A stretch of 15,300 nt of DNA from Euryarchaeota archaeon UBA220. GTDB taxonomy: Archaea; Thermoplasmatota; Poseidoniia; Poseidoniales; Thalassarchaeaceae. Of this stretch, positions 1-6,748 are shown piece by piece (position 1 is the first letter of the stretch; each line of letters starts with the position of its first letter). The stretch is taken from the NCBI GenBank assembly GCA_002501885.1, contig DAON01000031.1, positions 540 to 15,839 of the forward strand. The letters are read 5' to 3'. The translations under genes were made by a program, and so were the position numbers. The notes beneath the pieces are model-generated. The model was not told the DNA's origin and made no database searches. It saw only the letters and a list, made by a program, of their open reading frames with translations.

Positions 1-37
1 TCATGTTATCGGGCCGCGCGACCCGCCCTCCCTTCAT
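1..37 (-). CDS. 5' end of an unidentified ORF, possibly exosome subunit Rrp4 (partial)
   Basis: An ATG on the minus strand opens a frame of 12 codons (MKGGRVARPDNM) that runs off the left edge. It begins 30 nt after the SBDS stop and is co-directional with psmA and SBDS. In many archaea the order is proteasome alpha, SBDS, then exosome subunits Rrp4, Rrp41 and Rrp42, so Rrp4 is the natural guess. The visible residues are too few to identify it. The stretch is much more GC-rich than its surroundings, so it could also be untranslated leader, with the real start at the in-frame ATG at 4-2 or beyond the window. Confidence 0.3.
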   Translation of the reverse strand, partial: MKGGRVARPDNM

Positions 38-67
38 AACCGTTGATGTATGCACCTACGGTGCAAT

Positions 68-757
68 TCAGTCGAGTTCCTTTACCTCGGCACCCGAAGA
101 GCGATTTGCGACTCTGCTAATTATCTCATTTCTCATTCCGCCCGGAACTTCTACTACACAGGCCCAAGAGCCGTCTTCGAGCCACTGTTCCCTTTGCATT
201 GAGTCCCGAAGTAACTGCATAACCCCGCCGTAATCTTTGCCTGGGACCTTGAATGCTAGTTTGACTGTGATGAATTGGAGTGGGATTATTGGTTTCAGTA
301 TGTTTACTGCATCCTGAACTTGTCTCTCTACAGAGAGGAAAGGATCGGGTTTGAATCGGGCCTCAGCAAGTGCATTCTCTATTCTGGTTTGAGGATGAGG
401 TAGTCGAGTCTTCGGGTCAGTGGCTGTGAGTGATATTTCATTGATAATTTGCTTCATTTTTTCTTCAACCATTTGCTTTCTTTGGGCAGTAGTTAGTTGA
501 ATTGAGCCTTGATTCAATATTCTCTCTACACATAGGGCAAGGTCGGTTGTACCAAATGCTCCTTCTAGAGCTTCTGAAGTCGGTCGGTCGCCAGCTTTTG
601 CATCTGACCAAATTTCTTCAGCGGCGAGTAATTCACTCAGTTCTACCGATTCTGGATCTTCCTTCCAAGTCTGAACTAGTTCAGGGTCGACTAATATCTC
701 GTATCTGGCCCCACCTCTCTCGAGACGGGCAGTAACTGCGTCGTCGAGACTCACCAT
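68..757 (-). CDS. sdo1: Ribosome maturation protein SBDS (Sdo1 homologue)
   Basis: 229 aa, close to the usual archaeal SBDS length of about 230-240. The N-terminal FYSH domain covers roughly residues 1-90 and includes RGGARYEILVDPELV and the conserved ILNQGSIQLTTAQRKQM stretch. The middle helical domain covers about 91-165, with DPKTRLPHPQTRIENAL and KPDPFLSVERQVQDAV. The C-terminal ferredoxin-like domain runs from about 166 and contains FKVPGKDYGGVMQLL. In eukaryotes SBDS, together with an elongation-factor-like GTPase, releases the anti-association factor eIF6 from new 60S subunits; archaea keep SBDS and aIF6. The gene lies 41 nt downstream of psmA on the same strand, as in the conserved archaeal proteasome/exosome cluster, so co-transcription is likely. 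No strong Shine-Dalgarno sequence is visible before the ATG. Family assignment is secure; the archaeal mechanism is inferred from eukaryotes. Confidence 0.93.
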   Translation of the reverse strand: MVSLDDAVTARLERGGARYEILVDPELVQTWKEDPESVELSELLAAEEIWSDAKAGDRPTSEALEGAFGTTDLALCVERILNQGSIQLTTAQRKQMVEEKMKQIINEISLTATDPKTRLPHPQTRIENALAEARFKPDPFLSVERQVQDAVNILKPIIPLQFITVKLAFKVPGKDYGGVMQLLRDSMQREQWLEDGSWACVVEVPGGMRNEIISRVANRSSGAEVKELD

Positions 758-798
758 GTTTGCGCCAGAGGGAATCTCTGACTTAGAGGCATGGATGA

Positions 799-1509
799 TC
801 AGGAGATTTTCTCTAGGTGCTTCAGAGCATCCTCATGAGCCATCTTGTGGTAACCATTCGAATCGACAATTGCGATTTCAACGGTATCTGAGTTCAAATC
901 ATCGTCCATTGACTCCCTAAGGGCCTCAAGACCCAACTTAATCGCTGCGTTTTGGGTCATGTTTTCCTTCCACTTGGCTTCGAAGTAATCCATAACTGTG
1001 GATTTGCCCCGTCCAATTGCGCCCGCTTGGTATGATTGGTAAGCACCCGATGGGTCGGTCTCAAAGAGGTGAATTCCCTCGTTATCAAGACCAGCAATCA
1101 ACAAAGCAGTACCGAAAGGTCTGGCCCCGCCGTATTGAGTGAACGACTGGAGATGGTCACACATCTTCTTCACTAGAGAAGTTACTCCAATGGGATCGCC
1201 GTAGGTCATTTTATTGATTTGACATTGCACTCTAGCCCTGTCGACCAATTGCCTTGCATCTGCGACAAGTCCGGATGTGGTTATTCCGACATGGTCATCT
1301 ATCTGATACATCTTCTCAATTGAGTCGGCAATTACTAGCTTGCTAGAGATTCTCTTATCTACAATTAGAACTACTCCATCCTTATATTTCAGGCCGACAG
1401 TAGTAGTCCCACGCTTGACAGATTCACGGGCGTATTCCACCTGATACAGTCTGCCGTCAGGTGAGAAGGTCGAAACTCCATGGTCATATCCTCGTCCGCT
1501 TGGCTGCAT
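799..1509 (-). CDS. psmA: 20S proteasome alpha subunit
   Basis: 236 aa from the chosen start. The product forms the outer heptameric rings of the cytosolic 20S proteasome, which gate entry and dock the regulatory ATPases. The N-terminal proteasome-A signature is at residues 8-28 (YD, FSPDGRL, QVEYARE). The SIEK lysine at position 66 corresponds to the Thermoplasma Lys66 that binds HbYX tails of the ATPases. TSGLVADAR and the QYGGARPFG block are also typical of alpha subunits. No catalytic N-terminal threonine is present, as expected for alpha rather than beta. The frame is open to an ATG at 1578, but that adds 23 unrelated residues and overlaps the upstream region of dph6. The internal ATG at 1509 gives MQPSGRGYD, matching family N-termini in length and sequence. 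It is divergent from dph6 and first in the SBDS cluster. Confidence 0.96.
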   Translation of the reverse strand: MQPSGRGYDHGVSTFSPDGRLYQVEYARESVKRGTTTVGLKYKDGVVLIVDKRISSKLVIADSIEKMYQIDDHVGITTSGLVADARQLVDRARVQCQINKMTYGDPIGVTSLVKKMCDHLQSFTQYGGARPFGTALLIAGLDNEGIHLFETDPSGAYQSYQAGAIGRGKSTVMDYFEAKWKENMTQNAAIKLGLEALRESMDDDLNSDTVEIAIVDSNGYHKMAHEDALKHLEKIS

Positions 1510-1606
1510 AATAACAGGCCGTTGCCTATACGGACTCTTATCAATCTTGGTCGAAACTAGTCTGGTGAATCGCGTCATTCATTGGTGTGCCCCATCTCGC
1601 AGGGGT

Positions 1607-2362
1607 GTGAAGGTAGCAGTACTGGCTTCTTCGGGCAAAGATTCCTCATACTGTGCTTGGTGGGCAACAATGAGAGGATGGGATGTTGAATATCTAGTCA
1701 CAGTAGGTATCACATCTGATGATTCGATGATGTTTCAGACTACTGGGGCAGCTATAGCAGGTCTCCAAAGTGCTGCTATGGGAGTTCCGTGGTTGCCTGT
1801 GCTTAGTGATGGAGAAGTGGAGTTTGAAATTAAGGATCTTGAAGTAGCTATGACGGGAGATATAGATACAGAATACAATTTTTCAAAAATTTGGCCTGAA
1901 GGATGGATTCGTCCTGAAAGTCTTGTTATTCATGATGGTGATATGGATATTGACGCCTTGGTTGTGGGTGCTTTGCGTTCAGATTACCAGAGGACTAGAA
2001 TAGAAATGATGTGTGAGAGATTAGGTATCATCTCTTACTGTCCTCTCTGGCATCATGACTCTAAATCACACATGTATTCACTAGTAGAACATGGGTTTGA
2101 AGTGATGTTTGTATCTGTTTCAGCAGATGGTTTAGGTAAAGATTGGTTGGGCTCCATGTTGGATAATAGCTCCCTAGAAAGGTTAGCACAACTTTCGCAA
2201 AAACACCGATTTAACATTGACGGAGAAGGCGGAGAGTTCGAGACTGTGGTATTGTCTTCTCCTTGCATGGATAGAAGGATAGAATGTACTACTGAGAGCC
2301 TGTGGGAAGGGAGTCGGGGGTCGTTGACAATACAAGATGCTAGACTAGCGGCCATGCGCTAG
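1607..2362 (+). CDS. dph6: Diphthine--ammonia ligase (diphthamide synthase, Dph6)
   Basis: 251 aa from the GTG chosen here. Dph6 catalyses the last step of diphthamide synthesis, the ATP-dependent amidation of diphthine on the modified histidine of EF-2. The N-terminus has a PP-loop ATP-pyrophosphatase fold starting KVAVLASSGKDSSY. The usual SGGKDS loop reads SSGKDS here. The C-terminal half carries GVLRSDYQ-like sequence (GALRSDYQRTRIE), the CPLWHHD motif, and the family hallmark EGGEFETVVLSSP. The frame is open to an ATG at 1547, but the residues before KVAVLAS have no family counterpart, so GTG 1607 is preferred; leaderless translation is possible. It is divergent from psmA with a 97-nt gap and lies 42 nt upstream of purB on the same strand, so the two probably share a transcript. 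Confidence 0.9.
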   Translation: MKVAVLASSGKDSSYCAWWATMRGWDVEYLVTVGITSDDSMMFQTTGAAIAGLQSAAMGVPWLPVLSDGEVEFEIKDLEVAMTGDIDTEYNFSKIWPEGWIRPESLVIHDGDMDIDALVVGALRSDYQRTRIEMMCERLGIISYCPLWHHDSKSHMYSLVEHGFEVMFVSVSADGLGKDWLGSMLDNSSLERLAQLSQKHRFNIDGEGGEFETVVLSSPCMDRRIECTTESLWEGSRGSLTIQDARLAAMR

Positions 2363-2391
2363 GCTCAAACAGGGGTCTAGGGTCCGCAAAC

Positions 2392-2407
2392 CACGGGGAA
2401 CACCGTG
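2392..2407 (+). promoter_or_regulatory. Short hairpin enclosing the purB GTG start
   Basis: CACGG (2392-2396) and CCGTG (2403-2407) form a perfect 5-bp inverted repeat around a 6-nt loop. The 3' arm contains the purB GTG start codon. Such a fold could reduce initiation on a read-through dph6-purB message. A 5-bp stem is short enough to arise by chance. Confidence 0.2.
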
Positions 2408-3754
2408 ACAATATCGCCTCTTGACTACAGATATGGACGCAGTGAGGCTAAGCACATATGGTCCAGAGAGGGCCGTCATAGCCGACAGTTGGAAGTTGAA
2501 AGGGCCTTAGTATGGGCACACTGCCAACTTGGCAGGGTTAGTGCTGAGGATTATGATGTGATTGCAGATATCTCGGATCCTGGAATAGTCACAGCCGACA
2601 GAGTAGATGAAATCGAATCTGAGACTAAGCACGATATAATGGCCTTGACTAAGGCTATGGCTGAGGCTGCTGGTGATGCTGGTTGGTGTATCCATCTAGG
2701 TGCCACCAGTAACGATATTGTTGATTCTGCAGTAGCCCTGCAAATCAAAGATAGTATCAATTTACAAAGGGAGGTATTGAATGACCTTATCGAGACTTTA
2801 TGTCAAATTGCAATCAGAGAGCGCGATACTGTAATGCTGGGTAGAACACATGGCCAAGCTGCAGTGCCGATAACCTTCGGACTCAAAGTGGCAGTATGGG
2901 TAGATGAATTCGTACGCCACTATGAAAGACTATCAGAACTTGAAATTAGGGCTACAACTGGCAAATTCATGGGAGCTGTGGGAACTGGAGCGGCCCAAGG
3001 TGACGATGCATTTGAATTACAAAGCCTGATTATGCAAGAGCTTGGGCTGGGCATTCCTGTAGCCACCACTCAAGTTGTTGGACGAGATCGTTACATTGAA
3101 TGGGTCGGTTGGATGGCCAATGTGGCTACTAGTGTTGAGAAGGTATTGCAAGAGGTTCGAAATCTACAGAGAAGTGAAATCGCAGAAGTGGCAGAAGCCT
3201 TCGACACCAAGAAGCAGGTCGGATCTTCGACTATGGCTCACAAGCGCAACCCAATTACTGCAGAAAACGCCTGCGGATTGGCTAGAATAGTACGCTCAAT
3301 GATTGTACCCTCATACGAAAATGCTCTACTTTGGCATGAAAGGGATTTAGCAAACTCTTCTGCAGAGAGGTTCACATTATCACATTCAATGGTTTTACTT
3401 GATGATATCATAATCAAGACTATTCGTGTCATGGGGAATCTTTCTGTGGATGCCGAGAGAATGCGTGAGAATATCGAATCACAAAATGGAATGGTCATGG
3501 CAGAGAAGGTAATGCTGGCTTTAGTAGAGAAGGGAGTTTCTAGAGAAGAAGCCCATGAGATTCTACGTGCAGCATCCATGCAAGCGATTTCTGATGGACA
3601 GGGATTACACGCTGCATGTTCTAATGATGAAATTGTTTCTTCATTATTCAATGATGCAGAACTAGTGGATTTGTTCGTACCCGAGGGTCACATTGGACAT
3701 AGTGGCCGTATTGTTGACGAAGCGATTTCTAGAGCGAGGTCTGTAATTGGCTAA
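2405..3754 (+). CDS. purB: Adenylosuccinate lyase
   Basis: 449 aa, normal for the family. PurB acts twice in cytosolic purine synthesis, cleaving SAICAR to AICAR and adenylosuccinate to AMP, with fumarate released each time. The N-terminus SPLDYRYG resembles the archaeal/bacterial IDYRYG start. Substrate and catalytic motifs are KHDIM (residues 75-79), HLGATSNDI (98-105), RTHGQ with His149, and the flexible signature loop GSSTMAHKRNP (273-283), whose second serine (275) is the expected general base. The usual proline in that signature (MPHKRNP) is alanine here. Translation starts at a GTG, with GGGGA five nucleotides upstream as a weak ribosome-binding site. The stop overlaps the stop of the convergent small membrane-protein gene by a few bases. 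Family assignment is secure. Confidence 0.95.
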   Translation: MTISPLDYRYGRSEAKHIWSREGRHSRQLEVERALVWAHCQLGRVSAEDYDVIADISDPGIVTADRVDEIESETKHDIMALTKAMAEAAGDAGWCIHLGATSNDIVDSAVALQIKDSINLQREVLNDLIETLCQIAIRERDTVMLGRTHGQAAVPITFGLKVAVWVDEFVRHYERLSELEIRATTGKFMGAVGTGAAQGDDAFELQSLIMQELGLGIPVATTQVVGRDRYIEWVGWMANVATSVEKVLQEVRNLQRSEIAEVAEAFDTKKQVGSSTMAHKRNPITAENACGLARIVRSMIVPSYENALLWHERDLANSSAERFTLSHSMVLLDDIIIKTIRVMGNLSVDAERMRENIESQNGMVMAEKVMLALVEKGVSREEAHEILRAASMQAISDGQGLHAACSNDEIVSSLFNDAELVDLFVPEGHIGHSGRIVDEAISRARSVIG

Positions 3755-3981
3755 GTCAGTGCCATTAACAGCAGTAAGACAATACCAGTTATTGATGCGA
3801 CTATTCCGAGTAGGATAATCATCGCATGAGGACCATACTGATTTGAGTCATTTAATGCGACATTCAGAAAGCCATCCTCAGAAATTGCTCCTATCACTCC
3901 GGATTCGGACTCCTCAAAATCAGGCAGGGGCCTTCTCGGTATTCTCTCTTGGGAGGTCACATCATTGCGAGGTGGGCTCAT
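3751..3981 (-). CDS. Small C-terminally anchored membrane protein of unknown function
   Basis: 76 aa, not recognised. Residues 1-50 are hydrophilic, with a basic proline-rich patch (RIPRRPLPDF) followed by acidic residues. Residues about 53-75 are one hydrophobic segment (AMIILLGIVASITGIVLLLL) that ends the protein, so it is probably tail-anchored with its N-terminus in the cytoplasm. There is no signal peptide. The end lacks the basic tail and PGF-like motif of archaeosortase substrates. It is last in the minus-strand gmhA-like/gmhB-like/tiaS run, 32 nt after the previous small gene, with GGAG at 3996-3993, 11 nt before the ATG. Its stop overlaps the convergent purB stop. Synteny and the upstream GGAG support it as a real gene; function is unknown. 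Confidence 0.6.
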   Translation of the reverse strand: MSPPRNDVTSQERIPRRPLPDFEESESGVIGAISEDGFLNVALNDSNQYGPHAMIILLGIVASITGIVLLLLMALT

Positions 3982-4013
3982 TGTATAGCATTCTCCATTG
4001 CAATGAGGATATT

Positions 4014-4229
4014 CTATTCATCTTCAAAGGAAATATTGTCTAACAGTCTATCGAATTCCCGCATGGAATGCTCGTCCACACGGGTTAGTGCATCCGGATC
4101 TAGTGCCATACCAGTGTAGTCATCGACATCCGAATCGACAGAGTTTCTTCTGGAAGTGAGTACAATCTGCCTAATCAATAGTAACGCTGTGAAGCATAGG
4201 ACGATTGTAATCAGGTCTGAATATTCCAT
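4014..4229 (-). CDS. Small N-terminally anchored membrane protein of unknown function
   Basis: 71 aa, not recognised. One hydrophobic segment at residues 4-25 (DLITIVLCFTALLLIRQIVL) is followed by a basic flank (SRRN). The remaining 40 or so residues are strongly acidic, including DSDVDDY and a terminal acidic helix (REFDRLLDNISFEDE). The positive flank after the segment suggests the acidic tail lies in the cytoplasm. The ATG directly follows the tiaS TAA with no spacer, which points to translational coupling. It sits before a second small membrane-protein gene. The pair has opposite topology, one anchored at the N-terminus and one at the C-terminus. The tail is charged and low in complexity, so homology searches may be uninformative. 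Confidence 0.6.
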   Translation of the reverse strand: MEYSDLITIVLCFTALLLIRQIVLTSRRNSVDSDVDDYTGMALDPDALTRVDEHSMREFDRLLDNISFEDE

Positions 4230-5486
4230 TTACTCTGCCCCTGGAATCCCCATCTCAAGAGGTCTGGCGAGATGGCGTCTATTCGAAGGAGTGGGTTCCA
4301 CCCAGTCTTCGGTAGAATTGGATGGAGTGAAATTATGTGTCTGACTTAACCAAAATCTATCGGAAGATGCGCCACATTTTGAACATCTGATAGGCATTCT
4401 AGAGCCTGAGCTTCGCATTGCTTTTCCACAGCATAACGGACGCGTAGTGATTCGAGGTACAGAATTAACCAACGAGAGTCTCTCTAAATGAATTGATTTG
4501 TCAGGAGCAGTAAGTCCTACCCAAGAAATCGAATCTCCGGGGTGTAGTGTCCTTAGTAGTCTGTTCACAGGTCCTCCTTCACTAAAAGCGACGAGTTTGG
4601 TAGCTCTACCATTGACGGAAACCGATAGATTGGAGTGTGCCCCCTTGGTGTGTTGAGGATAAGATAGGACAGTACCAGAACAAGAGCCAATTACATGATC
4701 ATCAGATAGTTGGTTCGTTACATGAACTGCAAATCTAGAGGACTCTTCCACATCTCCTCGGGATTGTAGCCAATGGTGTGCTTCTTCTACCGATTTTTGA
4801 GAGTCTCCTCGAATTCCATATAATACGGGGCAAGGAGTTCTGGGTGCAATCAAGCCCTTACCTTTGGTTGGATCACGATTCACGAATGTCCTAGGGTGAG
4901 ACTCTTCCATCTCACGGACTGCTTGAGGTGTGATTGTTCGCTCAGTACCAATGTTCTCATTATCTCTCCAAGCGACTAATTCCCAAGTTGAGTTAATTTC
5001 TGGAGACCATGCAATCGCTGCGCTAGCGCCAATAGCGCCCCATTTTCTATCGCCACTGAACATGACTATGCCTAGTTTCTCTATTTCTTCTAGTCTAGAT
5101 TCCAATTCAACAAATCCCCTTACCGTATCCTTGTACCAATTTAGGGGTGCATCTGAATTTGAAATTATCAACACAGGGGATGATGGAGTCGAGGTCAAAT
5201 CTAGAGGTTTTGAGGATTCAAGCAATTCTTCAAACCAACTCTTACATTCATCGCGAAATATTTGATGTGTATCGGATTCCAGTTCAATAACTGCAGATAA
5301 GGCACCATTACCTCTGGTTCTTCTTGGCGCGAATGGCCAAAGTCTGACTAATCTTCTACTAATTACTCTGAATCCATAGTTGCTCTCAATCAAGCGATTT
5401 AGTAAATCATCAAAACAATCTGTAGTGCAACCAGCAGTAGGGTGATCAGTATCATCTAAACCGATTATCATGGTGTCTCTCGACAT
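4230..5486 (-). CDS. tiaS: tRNA(Ile2) 2-agmatinylcytidine (agmatidine) synthetase TiaS
   Basis: 418 aa, near the usual 420-440. TiaS attaches agmatine to C34 of tRNA-Ile(CAU) so that it reads AUA and not AUG; it is archaeal and acts in the cytosol. The N-terminal nucleotide-binding motif is IIGLDDTD followed by CTTDCF (residues 7-25). RRTRGNGAL (55-63) and GDRKWGAIGASAAIAW (145-160) belong to the kinase-like TCKD core. The family block APRTPCPVLYGIRGD is at 214-228. An OB-fold region for tRNA binding covers about 250-340. A C-terminal zinc ribbon has cysteines at 352, 353, 368 and 371. Its ATG overlaps the upstream phosphatase stop by one base (TGATG), and it abuts the next small gene, so it is embedded in the operon. 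The ATG at residue 6 is an alternative start. Confidence 0.93.
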   Translation of the reverse strand: MSRDTMIIGLDDTDHPTAGCTTDCFDDLLNRLIESNYGFRVISRRLVRLWPFAPRRTRGNGALSAVIELESDTHQIFRDECKSWFEELLESSKPLDLTSTPSSPVLIISNSDAPLNWYKDTVRGFVELESRLEEIEKLGIVMFSGDRKWGAIGASAAIAWSPEINSTWELVAWRDNENIGTERTITPQAVREMEESHPRTFVNRDPTKGKGLIAPRTPCPVLYGIRGDSQKSVEEAHHWLQSRGDVEESSRFAVHVTNQLSDDHVIGSCSGTVLSYPQHTKGAHSNLSVSVNGRATKLVAFSEGGPVNRLLRTLHPGDSISWVGLTAPDKSIHLERLSLVNSVPRITTRPLCCGKAMRSSGSRMPIRCSKCGASSDRFWLSQTHNFTPSNSTEDWVEPTPSNRRHLARPLEMGIPGAE

Positions 5487-6058
5487 CAGAATATGTCCTC
5501 CATTACTCCGCTAAGACCTTCATCGGGATTGCAAAGATAGCTTTTGATTCCATATCTTGTTGCAGCGATGATATCGACTTGTCTATCGCCAACCATGAAA
5601 GATGAGGAATCATCTGGCCTATCTACCCAATCATCACCAAATAACAACTCCAATTCTGACTGATTAGAATCTAATGTAGCATTATCGATTAATTGTCTGC
5701 CGGCCTCCAACATCCCTGGAAATGGTTTGCGGGCCCATGCCCCCTCCCAGGGAGCGTATGGACTGTGCAGTATGAGATCAAAATGTGCATCGGGATCATT
5801 ATCCAAAACCATCTCCTGGAGACGCTTGTGGATTTCAGCTAAATTCTGACTAGTCCAGAGGCCTCTGCCAATAGGTGACTGATTTGTTACTACACAGACT
5901 CTGTAGCCCATTCTACGAATTGTTCCAATCGATTCTGCAGATTTTGGCAGTAATACAACTTGTTCTGGAGTGTTGATATAGTTCTCAGAACCGACATTGA
6001 TTACTCCATCGCGATCGAGGAAAGCGATGCTGCCATTCCATGAAACTCCTTCTGGCAT
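5486..6058 (-). CDS. HAD-family phosphatase, GmhB-like (D,D-heptose 1,7-bisphosphate phosphatase candidate)
   Basis: 190 aa from the ATG at 6058; an in-frame TTG at 6070 would add four residues. The fold is HAD-IIIA of the GmhB/HisB-N type. Motif I is FLDRDGVIN, with Asp15 as nucleophile and Asp17 as acid/base. Motif II is VVTNQSPIGRG. The motif III region is ARKPFPGML. Motif IV is MVGDRQVD. GmhB removes the 7-phosphate (or 1-phosphate of histidinol-type relatives) from heptose bisphosphate. The four zinc-binding Cys/His of classical GmhB are absent: the loop reads HSPYAPWEGAWARKP. An acidic insert of about 20 residues precedes motif IV. It lies between the GmhA-like isomerase gene and tiaS, which favours heptose metabolism, but another sugar bisphosphate is possible. 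Confidence 0.8.
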   Translation of the reverse strand: MPEGVSWNGSIAFLDRDGVINVGSENYINTPEQVVLLPKSAESIGTIRRMGYRVCVVTNQSPIGRGLWTSQNLAEIHKRLQEMVLDNDPDAHFDLILHSPYAPWEGAWARKPFPGMLEAGRQLIDNATLDSNQSELELLFGDDWVDRPDDSSSFMVGDRQVDIIAATRYGIKSYLCNPDEGLSGVMEDIF

Positions 6059-6119
6059 TTCGGGGAGCAAGAGGGGTGCCTCAAGTTCAACTTCATCTCT
6101 ACATGGAGCAAGCAGGCTA

Positions 6120-6689
6120 TCACAACCCTTTGTGAGCCTTGATGGCCTCCTTAACGATGTGGTTTACAATCAATTGAATGTCCTCAATTCTCTCCATTGA
6201 CCCGGAATTAGAAATAATTGCAACATCAGCAATTTCTGCGATTTTGCCTCCTTGAGAGCCATTGATATTTCCTGTTACCGCTACAGTTGAACACCCATTC
6301 TTCTTGGCGTATTCTAGACCCTTGACGACATTGGCGGAAGTTCCAGAACCGCTGTATGCGACTACTAGGTCACCTTCAGTAAGGAAGGTTGTGAGTTGTC
6401 CAACGAAGATATTGCTGTAATCTGTATCATTAGCCCAAGCAGTCATTGAAGCAACATTATCGGTATGAGAGATAGTTCTGATGGATAGTTCCTTTGACCA
6501 GTCGCCGGCACTATGTGAAGGTGTAGCAGCGCTGCCACCGTTACCAATGAAGTGAATGCATGAGTTAGATTCGTGTGCCTGCTCTACCAATTTCCAAAAT
6601 TGCTCTAGGTTGGATCTGGGTAAAGAGTCTAGGGCTTCTTTGAGGTTTGAGATATATGAATCTGCGAATTCAGTGAAGTCGAAACTCAT
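6120..6689 (-). CDS. SIS-domain phosphosugar isomerase, GmhA-like (sedoheptulose-7-phosphate isomerase candidate)
   Basis: 189 aa from the ATG at 6689, giving MSFDFTEFADSYISNL as in GmhA-like N-termini. An ATG at 6719 would add ten residues containing no recognisable family sequence. GmhA converts sedoheptulose 7-phosphate to D-glycero-D-manno-heptose 7-phosphate. The SIS phosphosugar-binding motifs are FIGNGGSAATPSHSA and YSGSGTSANVVKGL, with a final ERIEDIQLIVNHIV helix like the GmhA C-terminal active-site helix. By hand alignment, the metal/catalytic set His-Glu-Gln-His of studied GmhA enzymes reads His-Asp-Glu-His here. It is followed 61 nt later by the GmhB-like phosphatase, the expected partner, and is divergent from the archaeosortase. 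Alternative identities are DiaA-like or another ketose/aldose phosphate isomerase. Confidence 0.82.
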   Translation of the reverse strand: MSFDFTEFADSYISNLKEALDSLPRSNLEQFWKLVEQAHESNSCIHFIGNGGSAATPSHSAGDWSKELSIRTISHTDNVASMTAWANDTDYSNIFVGQLTTFLTEGDLVVAYSGSGTSANVVKGLEYAKKNGCSTVAVTGNINGSQGGKIAEIADVAIISNSGSMERIEDIQLIVNHIVKEAIKAHKGL

Positions 6690-6699
6690 ACTACTCAGT

Positions 6700-6715
6700 T
6701 GCCCCGGGGAGGGCA
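6700..6715. promoter_or_regulatory. GC-rich palindrome between the gmhA-like and archaeosortase genes
   Basis: TGCCC and GGGCA form a 5-bp inverted repeat around a 6-nt loop, and an 8-bp perfect palindrome CCCCGGGG lies inside it at 6702-6709. It stands in the short divergent region, just upstream of the preferred gmhA-like start and about 33 nt before the archaeosortase GTG. An operator role for both directions is possible but unsupported beyond position. If gmhA starts at 6719, the palindrome is coding. Confidence 0.2.
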
Positions 6716-6748
6716 TCATATTTACGGGTTAATGACTCGAAACAGGTC

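Noticed and set aside
1510..1578. N-terminal extension of psmA to the ATG at 1578
   Set aside because: The 23 added residues have no counterpart in proteasome alpha subunits, while the internal start gives the family-length N-terminus MQPSGRGYD. The extension would also overlap the longest possible dph6 frame.
3751..3981. 76-aa protein as an archaeosortase substrate
   Set aside because: It has a C-terminal hydrophobic helix but no signal peptide, no PGF-like motif before the helix and no basic tail after it.
4930..5265. 111-codon plus-strand ORF inside tiaS
   Set aside because: It is antisense to conserved TiaS motifs, with no family resemblance and no separate initiation context.
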